Shown in pieces: positions 8,208 through 16,424 of a stretch of DNA of 58,255 nt. The notes beneath the pieces were generated by a model. It was not told the origin of the DNA and did no database searches. It saw only the letters and a list, made by a program, of their open reading frames with translations. The position numbers and the translations under genes are program-made. This DNA is from Chlamydiota bacterium (GTDB taxonomy: Bacteria > Chlamydiota > Chlamydiia > Chlamydiales > Rhabdochlamydiaceae): NCBI GenBank assembly GCA_022614855.1, contig JAKEHU010000018.1, positions 1 through 58,255 on the forward strand. Direction: 5' to 3'. Each line of letters opens with the position of its first letter. Positions within the stretch are counted from its first letter, which is position 1.

Positions 8208-8212
8208 TAGGT

Positions 8213-9577
8213 TCATTTTACAATTTCAAAGGTACAACCATCTAAAATGAGCTGGTCGACATAAGTAATAAAATAGCGATTTGCTAAAAAATTTTCATCT
8301 TGAAACATGAACTGATGAAAAGGAATGGTCGTTTTGACTCCACCAATATGAAATTCACGAAGGGCTCTTTTAGCTATATTAATCGCTTCTTTCCTATTTT
8401 TTCCCCGTATGATGAGTTTTGCAATCATCGAATCATAATTCGGTGGAATGCGATATCCTGAATAGCAACCGGTATCCACTCTTACATGTGGACCACCTGG
8501 CGGGATAAAATACTCTACTAGTCCTGGAGAAGGAGCAAAATTGCGCACTGGATCCTCTGCATTGATGCGACATTGGATCACATGACCTCGAAAAGTGATA
8601 TCTTTTTGTTTGAGTTTCAATTTTTCCCCTTGTGCAATGAGAATTTGCTCTCGAATTAAATCGATATCTGTCAATTCTTCCGTAATCGTATGTTCCACTT
8701 GAATGCGCGTATTCACTTCCATAAAGTAGAAATTCCCCTTCTCATCGAGCAGAAATTCCACAGTACCGACAGAGTGGTATTTGGCAGCTTTTGCAATGGT
8801 AACCGCTGCATCCCCTATTCTTTTTCTCAAAGAAGAATCTACGACAGGGCTTGGCGTCTCTTCTATCAATTTTTGGCGTCTTCTTTGGATCGTGCAATCT
8901 CTTTCTCCAAGATGCAAACAATTTCCATGTTTATCTGCGAGGATTTGGATTTCAATATGTCTTGGATTTACCACCATTTTTTCAATATATACATCTGGAT
9001 TATTGAAACTAATTTCCGCTTCTGTGCGAGCAGCAGCAAATTGCCGAATAAATTCTTCATGATCATGTGCAATGCGAATTCCTTTTCCACCTCCTCCAGC
9101 AGAAGCTTTAATGAATACGGGAAAGCCAAGTTCTTTAGCAACTTTCAAACCGGACTGGACATTTTCGACGACTCCATCTGATCCTGGAATAACAGGACAC
9201 TTTACATTTTTTGCCGTTTCTTTTGCCTTTGCTTTGTCACCAAGCAAGGCAATTGTCTGGGGCGATGGACCAATAAAGTTCAACCCGCAGCTCTCACAAA
9301 TGGAGGCAAAATTGGCATTTTCACTTAAAAACCCAAAGCCTGGGTGAATGGCATCTGCCCCTGTTATTTCGCACGCGGAAAGAATGTTAGAAATTTTTAA
9401 ATAAGATTTTAATGAAGGGGCTTGTCCTATGCAAATGGCTTCATCTGCATGAAGAACATGCAAGGCTTCACTATCTGCTTCTGAATAGACAGCAACAGTT
9501 TGCAAACCCAGATCATGACAAGCTCGAATGACGCGAACGGCAATTTCTCCGCGATTTGCAATCAATACTTTTTTCAT
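8213..9577 (-). CDS. accC: Acetyl-CoA carboxylase, biotin carboxylase subunit
   Basis: 454 aa. It carboxylates the biotin of AccB using ATP and bicarbonate, the first half-reaction of malonyl-CoA synthesis. The N-terminal KKVLIANRGEIAVRVIRA, the ATP-grasp loop SAGGGGKGIRIA, and the catalytic EVNTRIQVEHTITE segment are all intact. The start at 9577 gives the usual MKKVLIANRGE. An alternative ATG at 9586 overlaps the accB stop (ATGA), so coupling to accB is likely either way. The TGA stop lies in a TGAACCTA repeat terminus. Confidence 0.95.
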   Translation of the reverse strand: MKKVLIANRGEIAVRVIRACHDLGLQTVAVYSEADSEALHVLHADEAICIGQAPSLKSYLKISNILSACEITGADAIHPGFGFLSENANFASICESCGLNFIGPSPQTIALLGDKAKAKETAKNVKCPVIPGSDGVVENVQSGLKVAKELGFPVFIKASAGGGGKGIRIAHDHEEFIRQFAAARTEAEISFNNPDVYIEKMVVNPRHIEIQILADKHGNCLHLGERDCTIQRRRQKLIEETPSPVVDSSLRKRIGDAAVTIAKAAKYHSVGTVEFLLDEKGNFYFMEVNTRIQVEHTITEELTDIDLIREQILIAQGEKLKLKQKDITFRGHVIQCRINAEDPVRNFAPSPGLVEYFIPPGGPHVRVDTGCYSGYRIPPNYDSMIAKLIIRGKNRKEAINIAKRALREFHIGGVKTTIPFHQFMFQDENFLANRYFITYVDQLILDGCTFEIVK

Positions 9578-9582
9578 AAAAT

Positions 9583-10074
9583 TCATATGACTCGGAACAA
9601 CTTTGTTCCAAATTCAACTGGATGTGTGTTTTCCACTAAAATTTCTGCTATTTCTCCCTTCACTCCCGCTTTTACCTCATTCATGACTTTCATGGCTTCA
9701 ATGATGCAGATGATCGTATCTTCTTCGACACGATCCCCTATTTTTACAAAGACGGGATCTTCAGGGGAAGGAGCCGAATAAAACGTCCCAACCATAGGGG
9801 ATGTTACGTATCTTCCAGGAGCCACCTCTTTTTGTTTTTGCCTTTCTTCTTCCGTTGAATGCAATAAAGTTGAAGGATGATGGGGAGGAAAATGAGGATG
9901 GGGAAGATTCTCGATACGAGAAGAGGGATGGGGATGGATTTTTGCAGGTTGTGAAAAGGGTTCTTCATATCTCTCCAGTTCAATTTCAAAACCTTTTTCC
10001 TGCCTCAACTTCACTCTTTTTATGCCCGCCTTTTCCATAGCGGCCATCAGTTCTTTGATCTGTTTTAAATCCAT
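9583..10074 (-). CDS. accB: Biotin carboxyl carrier protein of acetyl-CoA carboxylase
   Basis: 163 aa. It carries biotin between the carboxylase (AccC) and the carboxyltransferase. The C-terminal biotinyl domain has EAMKVMNEV, where the Lys is the biotinylation site. A Pro/His-rich linker (residues about 40-85) joins it to the short N-terminal helical part. The order efp-accB-accC is the chlamydial one. A 132-bp palindrome separates it from efp. Confidence 0.95.
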   Translation of the reverse strand: MDLKQIKELMAAMEKAGIKRVKLRQEKGFEIELERYEEPFSQPAKIHPHPSSRIENLPHPHFPPHHPSTLLHSTEEERQKQKEVAPGRYVTSPMVGTFYSAPSPEDPVFVKIGDRVEEDTIICIIEAMKVMNEVKAGVKGEIAEILVENTHPVEFGTKLFRVI

Positions 10075-10098
10075 GAAAATTAGACCTCTTGCTTAACC

Positions 10099-10230
10099 TA
10101 ACTGGGTTGAGAAAATTGAATATTTTTATTCAGTCTTTTAGATTCAATTTTTTGACATACTCGAATGAGAGTAGGCGAAAAATTGAATCTAAAAGAATGG
10201 ATAAAAAGAACCATTTTATCGACCCAGTTA
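10099..10230. repeat. 132-bp palindromic element between efp and accB
   Basis: The outer arms begin TAACTGGGT (10099-10107) and end ACCCAGTTA (10222-10230). The inner arms are a perfect 18-bp match (10135-10152 with 10178-10195). The efp stop codon TAA is the terminus of the palindrome. It can fold as one long hairpin in the efp-accB transcript. No open frame of note. Confidence 0.85.
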
Positions 10231-10797
10231 CACTCTCTGAATATATTCATCTGTTATTGTGTCAACTTTGACAATGTCGCCTGATTCAATAAAAAGAGGA
10301 ACTTTGATTCTTGCTCCAGTTTCTAAAATTGCAATTTTTGTCGCATTTGCAACATGAGTGGATACTTCAGAAGATTCTGTTTTTACAACCATCAATTCTA
10401 AAAATTGAGGCAATTCGATTGCAAAAATTTGATCGCCATAACTTTTTGCCTTAATCAGTGTTCCTTCCTTTAGATAATTGACTTTATCTCCAATGACTTC
10501 ATGCGGAATTAATATTTGTTCTAGATTTCCGATATCTAAAAAAAGATAATCTTTCTTTTCGAGATAGAGATATTCCAAATCTTTTTCCACAAGGGATACT
10601 TCCTGAATGGCTTGTCCTTCTTTAAAATTTTTTTCGATAATTTCATCCGACATGAGATCTTTGAGTTTTGTCTTGATGAAGGGGGCTCCTTTCGGTGCAG
10701 TGACTTTTACCACAGATTCAATGCGGTAAATTTTTCCATCAGAAGAGATCGTCATTCCAGGAGCAAGGTGGTTGCTCGTTGTTGCAATTTTACTCAT
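10228..10797 (-). CDS. efp: Elongation factor P
   Basis: 189 aa, the normal length. EF-P binds between the P and E sites and relieves stalling at proline stretches. Three beta domains are recognisable. The domain I tip reads APKGAPF, keeping the Lys that is modified in E. coli EF-P but with a non-standard PxK context. Chlamydiae usually have two EF-P paralogues; this is the one paired with accBC. Its stop codon forms the terminus of the downstream palindrome. Confidence 0.93.
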   Translation of the reverse strand: MSKIATTSNHLAPGMTISSDGKIYRIESVVKVTAPKGAPFIKTKLKDLMSDEIIEKNFKEGQAIQEVSLVEKDLEYLYLEKKDYLFLDIGNLEQILIPHEVIGDKVNYLKEGTLIKAKSYGDQIFAIELPQFLELMVVKTESSEVSTHVANATKIAILETGARIKVPLFIESGDIVKVDTITDEYIQRV

Positions 10798-10809
10798 AAA
10801 ATTATTCCG

Positions 10810-11490
10810 CTATTGTTTTTTTTGCAAATTTGAGATCAGCTGTTTAAGTTCTTCTATTGTTTCAATTGTATAATCGACATCTTTTTTGGGCTCTCGCATA
10901 TACCTGCCCCTTCCTTGAAGAACATGGATTGTTTTCATGCCAAGTTCTCTTGCCGGGGTTAAATCAAGATGGATTCGATCTCCACATACAATTGTCTCTT
11001 CAGGGATACCTTTTAGCTCTTCTAAAACAGACTGATAACAAAATTTTTTATTTAGACTCTTTGCGAACATTATTTTACTAAAAAAACCCTCTTGAATACC
11101 AGTCTTTTTCATTTTTTCTTTTTGCAGAGTCTCATCTCCAATAGTGACTAAGGCAAGCTCATGTTTAGCCCTTTTAAGATGGGAAAGAAGTTGTGGAACT
11201 CCTTGAAATACAGAGACTTTGCAATCAAAAGGAAGAGGTTCAAGGATAATTTTTTTTGCAATAGTAAGATATTTCTTATCGGCATTTAACTTTTCTAAAA
11301 ATCGAATAAATGCTTCTTGACTCGTATCGGAGGTTTTATTTTCTTCAATTAAAAGATTATAACCACTTTCAAAATGATCAATTTTCAACCCTTCTTTTAC
11401 CATTGCTTCCAAAGCTTTCCTAAACTTGATGGGAAGAATCGTCTCAAATGTATTGATCAAAGTATCATCCAAATCAAAGATAATTAACAA
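10810..11490 (-). CDS. HAD-superfamily hydrolase
   Basis: 226 aa. Motif I is FDLDDTLIN (nucleophile Asp and acid Asp), motif II lies in LALVTIGD, and motif IV is GDRIHLDLTPARELGM. A helical cap lies between motifs I and II, as in phosphoglycolate-phosphatase-like enzymes. The substrate cannot be told. It starts with TTG at 11490, 17 bases inside the end of yvcK, so it is translationally coupled to it. Confidence 0.82.
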   Translation of the reverse strand: MLIIFDLDDTLINTFETILPIKFRKALEAMVKEGLKIDHFESGYNLLIEENKTSDTSQEAFIRFLEKLNADKKYLTIAKKIILEPLPFDCKVSVFQGVPQLLSHLKRAKHELALVTIGDETLQKEKMKKTGIQEGFFSKIMFAKSLNKKFCYQSVLEELKGIPEETIVCGDRIHLDLTPARELGMKTIHVLQGRGRYMREPKKDVDYTIETIEELKQLISNLQKKQ

Positions 11491-12436
11491 TTTTCATTAC
11501 CTCTTGTGCTAATTTTTTGGGGTCATGACGAATCAAATTTCTTTTAATTAAATCCATTTTATGCCCGGTTTTTAATTCACCAAGAAGAGAAGCTAAAATA
11601 ATTCGACTTTCTTTTAAATCATTTTCCACAATTGTTCCCTCCTCGGCATAGACATCAATCAGCTCCTGTGGAGGCTGTTGATCATTGACAAGGATGAAAT
11701 CAAAAATATCCTTTCCAATATACCGAACGATCTCCTTTAGATAATCTCCCACTTTAAAACCCGTTGTTTGCCCTCTTCGATTCATCAAATTTACGACAAA
11801 AACCTTTTTCCCCCCACTATGTCTCAAAACTTCACTCACTCCATCGACCAAAAGATTTGGAATTAAAGAAGTGTGAACTCCTCCAGGTCCAATCAAAATG
11901 AGGTCAGCATTTTTGATCTCATCAATTGCACGAGGATTTGCCTTTGGATATGGCTCAAGATAGATGCTTTTATACCCCTGATCGATTTCTTGTGATAGAT
12001 AAATTTCTTTTTCTCCCTCCAAAATTTTTCTATTATTCAGGATCATCTTTAAGCGAACTTGATGGGTAGTTACAGGGATGACTTTTCCTTTAATGAATAA
12101 AATTTTTCCTACTTCTTCCACTGCCTTTTCAAAACTTCCCGTTACCTTTTCAAGAGCAGATAAAAGAAGATTTCCAAAGCTATGGCCTCCAAGTCCACCA
12201 TTTTCAAATCGATAATTCATTAAGCTTCGCATCAATCTAGAAGAATTAGAAAGGGCGACTAAACACTGTCTCACATCGCCGGGTGGCAAAACTCCCAGTT
12301 CATCTCGAAGAATCCCTGTACTTCCCCCATCATCTGCCATGGAAACAATTGCACTAATATCTACAGGGTAATCTTTTAACCCTCGCAAAACAGCAAAGTT
12401 CCCCGTTCCCCCACCGATGACTACAATTTTTTTCAT
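11474..12436 (-). CDS. yvcK: YvcK/CofD-like family protein (gluconeogenesis factor type)
   Basis: 320 aa. The N-terminal VVIGGGTGNFAVLRGLK nucleotide-binding loop, SMADDGGSTGILRDELG and PPGDVRQCLVALS are family hallmarks, as are the GGHSFGNLLLSAL and GPGGVHTSLIPNLLV stretches. YvcK proteins bind UDP-sugars and affect carbon flux into cell wall precursors and cell shape in other bacteria. No enzyme activity is certain. The start overlaps the rpe stop by 4 bases. Confidence 0.88.
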   Translation of the reverse strand: MKKIVVIGGGTGNFAVLRGLKDYPVDISAIVSMADDGGSTGILRDELGVLPPGDVRQCLVALSNSSRLMRSLMNYRFENGGLGGHSFGNLLLSALEKVTGSFEKAVEEVGKILFIKGKVIPVTTHQVRLKMILNNRKILEGEKEIYLSQEIDQGYKSIYLEPYPKANPRAIDEIKNADLILIGPGGVHTSLIPNLLVDGVSEVLRHSGGKKVFVVNLMNRRGQTTGFKVGDYLKEIVRYIGKDIFDFILVNDQQPPQELIDVYAEEGTIVENDLKESRIILASLLGELKTGHKMDLIKRNLIRHDPKKLAQEVMKIVNYL

Positions 12437-13143
12437 AGAGTTCTTAGTTTTTGAATTGCCAATTTCATATCAGGAGCCCCAAACAAAAAAGTCCCTGAAA
12501 CAAGAACATTTGCACCTGCTTCAACGCACTGTTTCCCTGTCTTTTCATTGATCCCTCCATCTACTTCAATATCAAATGGAGGAAATCTCTCCAACTCTCC
12601 GTCTTTATTTGCAATTTTTCCCCCTTTGCGAATTTTTAATCTGTTGCATATGTCACGAGTAAATTTAATTTTTTCTAATACATTTGTCATAAATGGCTGG
12701 CCTCCAAAGCCTGGATTGACTGTCATGAGCAAAAGGAGGTCACTTTGAGAGAGGTATTTCTCAAAAATCGAATCGGAAGTTTCTGGACAAATCGCCAATC
12801 CTGCTTCTACTTTGCACTTTCGGATATAAGAGAGTGTATCTTCTACATCTTCTGTTGCTTCCAAATGAAAAATAATTCGATCTGCACCAGCTTCTACAAA
12901 TCTTTCGATATAATCATAAGGATTATAAATCATGATATGAACATCTAAAAAAAGATCTGTTGCTCGGTTGATAGAGGAAACAGCCTTTGGACCAAGGGCA
13001 AAATTTGGAACAAAATGGCCATCCATGATATCTATGTGGATCGCATCAGCTCCTGCATCTTCCACTCTTTTTGCCTCGTCTGCTAACCTCCCAAAATCTC
13101 CAGACAAGATGGATGGAACAATGGTTAATGGCCATTTTTTCAT
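12433..13143 (-). CDS. rpe: Ribulose-phosphate 3-epimerase
   Basis: 236 aa TIM barrel interconverting ribulose 5-phosphate and xylulose 5-phosphate in the pentose phosphate pathway. Landmarks are PSILSGDFGRLADE, HIDIMDGHFVPNFALG (metal His and Asp), LDVHIMI, MTVNPGFGGQPF and EVDGGI (catalytic Asp). First of a tightly packed rpe-yvcK-HAD run, with overlaps at both junctions. Confidence 0.94.
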   Translation of the reverse strand: MKKWPLTIVPSILSGDFGRLADEAKRVEDAGADAIHIDIMDGHFVPNFALGPKAVSSINRATDLFLDVHIMIYNPYDYIERFVEAGADRIIFHLEATEDVEDTLSYIRKCKVEAGLAICPETSDSIFEKYLSQSDLLLLMTVNPGFGGQPFMTNVLEKIKFTRDICNRLKIRKGGKIANKDGELERFPPFDIEVDGGINEKTGKQCVEAGANVLVSGTFLFGAPDMKLAIQKLRTL

Positions 13144-13218
13144 ATTTTACTTAACAAATTTGCCTTATTTTGACTTCTTTCACAGATCAAAGTCAAGCCT
13201 AGGATCATCTTATAATTT

Positions 13219-13298
13219 AACCACAGAGATCACAGAGCACGCAGAGGAGGAAAATCCGGATCCTGTTTTTCTCTGTATGCTCTGTGATCTCTGTGGTT
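13219..13298. repeat. CCACAGAG-type 80-bp palindrome
   Basis: The left arm starts AACCACAGAGATCACAGAGC (13219) and the right arm ends GCTCTGTGATCTCTGTGGTT (13298), almost perfectly complementary around a loop containing GGATCC. It lies between rpe and the 3' end of the next gene. Palindromes with this CCACAGAG theme occur in unrelated bacterial genomes to my knowledge. It may also act as a terminator for the 634-aa gene. Confidence 0.85.
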
Positions 13299-13307
13299 GA
13301 AATTTAT

Positions 13308-15212
13308 TCATATTTCAAGCGGAGAAGAGGTATATTTTTTTAATTTTTTTATGAATTCTGTCTGCTTTTCTTTCTCTTCTGGCAAACTCATGAAACCCAG
13401 ATAAATTCCATCGGAGAGTTCTAGCTCAACGATCCCTAAACTTCTCGGTGAAAATTGAATGAGGTCTATTTCATGTAAGATTTTTTCCTTAACGGATAGA
13501 TCTTGAAATTTAAAAATAGCAAATACCATATCGTTTTTCTGCTCGAATAGGGATACTATCCCTCCAGTATCATTTTCTTCTTGAATCTTCAGAATCATAA
13601 GAAAAAAATTCTTTAACCAAACTGGGTCAAATGTGGAACTAAATTCGATAGGTTTAATCCCATGAAAAAAATTCTGCAGTAAAAAAAAATGGCGTTTTCC
13701 TAATTCTCCAAGATGTTGCTGCAAACGGAGAAAATTTTCATATTGTTTTACGATCATGCCTCCATTAAAATCCCTTACTTCTCCAATCGCATTTTGGATC
13801 AATGCAACGGCTTTTAACCTTGCTGCATAGAGATCAACCGAATAATCATCTCTCAAGAACTGTTCGCTAGGTAACCTAAGAAGAAAAACATTGGCTTGTT
13901 TCGGATATTTTTTTCGAATGAACCCGATAATTTTTATGCGATCAAAAGAAATTTTTAGATCTTGACCATTTTTTTCAAAAATTTCTCTCAAAGGTAGTGT
14001 CTTTGGATGCAAAATTCTCAGTAAAATAACAGTAAAAATAAGCTCTTTTTCTGTCTGTTCATCAAAAGAAATCATCATTTGAGGAATATCTTTCAAATAT
14101 TTTAGCTCATATCCTAAAGTTAAAATATTTCTCATCACCTCTTCCTCATTGCGCGGCATGAAAACAGGAGAGACAAGTTGCTCTATTCTATTTGCAATCT
14201 CTTCCTGAATTTCTTCTTTTAATACCTCTATTTCACCAAAAGAAAATCCTTCGTCATTTTTTTTGGCAATTTCGCAATAGATGATCTGTGTTTTATTTTC
14301 ATGATTCTTTTGTAAAAAATAGCCATCCGCGGCAATTTCTATTTCTGGAAAATAGAGGCTCAAGGTAGATAAAAGATGTCTTTGATCAAACACTTCATGT
14401 TCATGATAAAAACTCATCCCAATAAAAATACAAAGCGCTTCTTTTATCCCAAGAGGAAACTGCAAATAGCTCCTTCTTAATTTGACGATAATATTTCTCT
14501 TGTCGGGGAAAATGATGAGTTGCTTTTCCAGTTTTTTGCGGATCAGATAAATCATACAAATGATGCGACTCACATCAAATACTGTTCGCGGAATTTTAAA
14601 CACTTCTGGAGATGAGACAAAAAATTGTTGCATTTGAATAAAAATATCATAATCAAATGAGGATGGAAATTTTCGGACTAAATTAGCAATTCTCTCTTGT
14701 ACTAAACTAGTCTTCTCATCAATTGTACCCCCTTTCATTTCCAAAATTTGCTTAGCTTGATGGAAGTTATGAATCCCAATAAAAATTTCTTTTTCAATAA
14801 AAGGGAGATTTTTCTTTGCAATCATGGCATATTCCTCACTCTTAAAATGAAGAACAATTTCTGAAATTGCAAAATCTATCTCTTTAAAATGGGCAAAATG
14901 AAAACGAGTAAAAAAATAGAAAGCTATATCAATTTGTTTTCCAGGTATGAGCCAATTGCTTACGATTTCTTGAAAAAATCTGTTCACATGAGGCTGATAC
15001 TGACAAAGAAAAAAGAGAGAAAGACTCTTTTTGTTTTCCTTTGTTTCCCATTCATCTTGTTCTAAAATGGGAATTTTCTGAATCAATTCATCGAGAGAAA
15101 AAGAGTCGGGGAAAAATTTTTCCAAAATTGCATAGATTCGGTCAATGCAGGCTTTTGTGTCGTTCGAACAAATAAAAGGCATTTCAATTTCTGGTAAAAA
15201 AACCATTGGCAT
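13308..15212 (-). CDS. Large hypothetical protein, 634 aa
   Basis: I do not recognise a domain. The sequence is rich in Phe, Ile, Glu and Lys, looks alpha-helical, and has no signal peptide or clear membrane segment. The region about residues 345-375 (GEIEVLKEEIQEEIANRIEQL) could form a coiled coil. The chosen ATG at 15212 is 7 bases after the lysC stop. An in-frame TTG at 15239 would overlap lysC. It is co-directional with lysC and probably in the same transcript. Length and sustained coding character make it a real gene. Function unknown. Confidence 0.75.
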   Translation of the reverse strand: MPMVFLPEIEMPFICSNDTKACIDRIYAILEKFFPDSFSLDELIQKIPILEQDEWETKENKKSLSLFFLCQYQPHVNRFFQEIVSNWLIPGKQIDIAFYFFTRFHFAHFKEIDFAISEIVLHFKSEEYAMIAKKNLPFIEKEIFIGIHNFHQAKQILEMKGGTIDEKTSLVQERIANLVRKFPSSFDYDIFIQMQQFFVSSPEVFKIPRTVFDVSRIICMIYLIRKKLEKQLIIFPDKRNIIVKLRRSYLQFPLGIKEALCIFIGMSFYHEHEVFDQRHLLSTLSLYFPEIEIAADGYFLQKNHENKTQIIYCEIAKKNDEGFSFGEIEVLKEEIQEEIANRIEQLVSPVFMPRNEEEVMRNILTLGYELKYLKDIPQMMISFDEQTEKELIFTVILLRILHPKTLPLREIFEKNGQDLKISFDRIKIIGFIRKKYPKQANVFLLRLPSEQFLRDDYSVDLYAARLKAVALIQNAIGEVRDFNGGMIVKQYENFLRLQQHLGELGKRHFFLLQNFFHGIKPIEFSSTFDPVWLKNFFLMILKIQEENDTGGIVSLFEQKNDMVFAIFKFQDLSVKEKILHEIDLIQFSPRSLGIVELELSDGIYLGFMSLPEEKEKQTEFIKKLKKYTSSPLEI

Positions 15213-15219
15213 GGAAAAA

Positions 15220-16002
15220 TCATTCTGTCTCAAATTCAAATCCTTTTATTTTTTCACCTGAATGGCCAGATTTGACCACTGTGCCATTTGCATCTGACTT
15301 TTTGAAAGAAAGAACGTGCAAGGGAATGTGATTTTTTCTCGCCAGTTTTAAACAGCGGGGATGCAATACTTTTGCTCCAGACTCGCAAATTTTTATCGCT
15401 TCTTCATAGGTAAGATGAGGGAAAATTTTACTTTCAGGGAATTGTTTGGGATCCTTTTCTGCGATCCCCTCCACATCTTTATAAAATTCTACTTTTTCTG
15501 CCGATAAAGCAACAGCTAAAGCAACAGCAGAGGTATCAGATCCTCCTCTTCCCAAAGTTGTAATTTCCCCTTTTCTACTTACTCCTTGAAATCCTGCTAC
15601 TATGACAATTTTCCCCGCTTCTAATTCTCGAATGACGCGATGAGGTTTTACTTCAATTATCTTTGCCTCGGAGTGATCTTCCGTAGTGATCACTCCAGAT
15701 TGGCTTCCTGTAAAACTAATTGCCGATTGACCTTTTAAATCCAAAGCCATTGCAAGAAGAGCACTGCTTGCCCTTTCTCCTACCGAAATCAACATATCAG
15801 CTTCTCTTTTCGGGGGATTGAAATGCACCTTATGTGCAAGGGCCAAAAGGTCATCTGTGGTCTTTCCCATCGCGCTGACAACAGCGATAATATGAGAGTA
15901 GTTCAAACGTTTTTTTATAATGATCTCTGCAATTTGAGAAAATTGCTCAGGAGTTTCGACTGCAGCACCGCCAAATTTCATGACAAGAGTGGTCATCCTC
16001 AT
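15220..16002 (-). CDS. lysC: Aspartokinase, catalytic domain only
   Basis: 260 aa. It phosphorylates L-aspartate, the entry to the diaminopimelate/lysine pathway that feeds peptidoglycan. KFGGAAV, SAMGKTTDDLL, GERASSALLAMAL, GFQGVSRKGEITTLGRGGSDTSA and FYKDVEGIAEKDP are all present. Most aspartokinases have 400-450 residues with two C-terminal ACT domains for feedback control. Here the reading frame ends right after the kinase fold. AAGGAG lies just upstream of the ATG at 16002; an ATG at 15996 is also possible. No asd, dapA or dapB is adjacent. Confidence 0.88.
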   Translation of the reverse strand: MRMTTLVMKFGGAAVETPEQFSQIAEIIIKKRLNYSHIIAVVSAMGKTTDDLLALAHKVHFNPPKREADMLISVGERASSALLAMALDLKGQSAISFTGSQSGVITTEDHSEAKIIEVKPHRVIRELEAGKIVIVAGFQGVSRKGEITTLGRGGSDTSAVALAVALSAEKVEFYKDVEGIAEKDPKQFPESKIFPHLTYEEAIKICESGAKVLHPRCLKLARKNHIPLHVLSFKKSDANGTVVKSGHSGEKIKGFEFETE

Positions 16003-16208
16003 CAATCTCCTTAATTTGGAAATTTTAGTCTTTTGAAGAAGAAATGCAAGGAGTTAAAAAGAGATAAATTTTTTTTTAGAGTAACTTTTTCAATTTCAAT
16101 AGATTACATTCTCTGCTTCCAGTTTAGTTTAAAAATATTTTTTTACCAATTTCTCCCTTCTTGATTTTTTTATTAACCATTTGTTACTCTTTAGTCTCTT
16201 AGAAACAA

Positions 16209-16238
16209 TTGATAGAGTTTAAAGACGCGATATATAAT
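16209..16238 (+). promoter_or_regulatory. Candidate sigma-70 promoter of rpsA, with long leader
   Basis: TTGATA (16209-16214) and TATAAT (16233-16238) with an 18-base spacer. This leaves an untranslated leader of about 180 bases before the rpsA ATG at 16425, with AGGAG at 16410-16414. The remaining 400-base gap between lysC and rpsA shows only A+T-rich sequence, and no gene. A leader that long would suit autoregulation by S1, but no specific structure is proven. Confidence 0.6.
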
Positions 16239-16424
16239 GCATTGCGTCTGTCCGCAAACTGTTTTCTTTGAGAACTTTTTGATTTTCAAATTAGAATTTT
16301 GTGGAAATGAGAGTAATAAAAGGATTTTTTAGGTCAATAACCTATTAAATTTGAACTCAAATTTTTTCTATTCAAGGCTCGCGTAAAGTGGGTCAAGACA
16401 CTAAAAACCAGGAGAATTCTATTC

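Noticed and set aside
8690-9347. Several plus-strand open frames opposite accC
   Set aside because: accC is unmistakable on the minus strand; the opposite frames show no domain and no ribosome-binding site.
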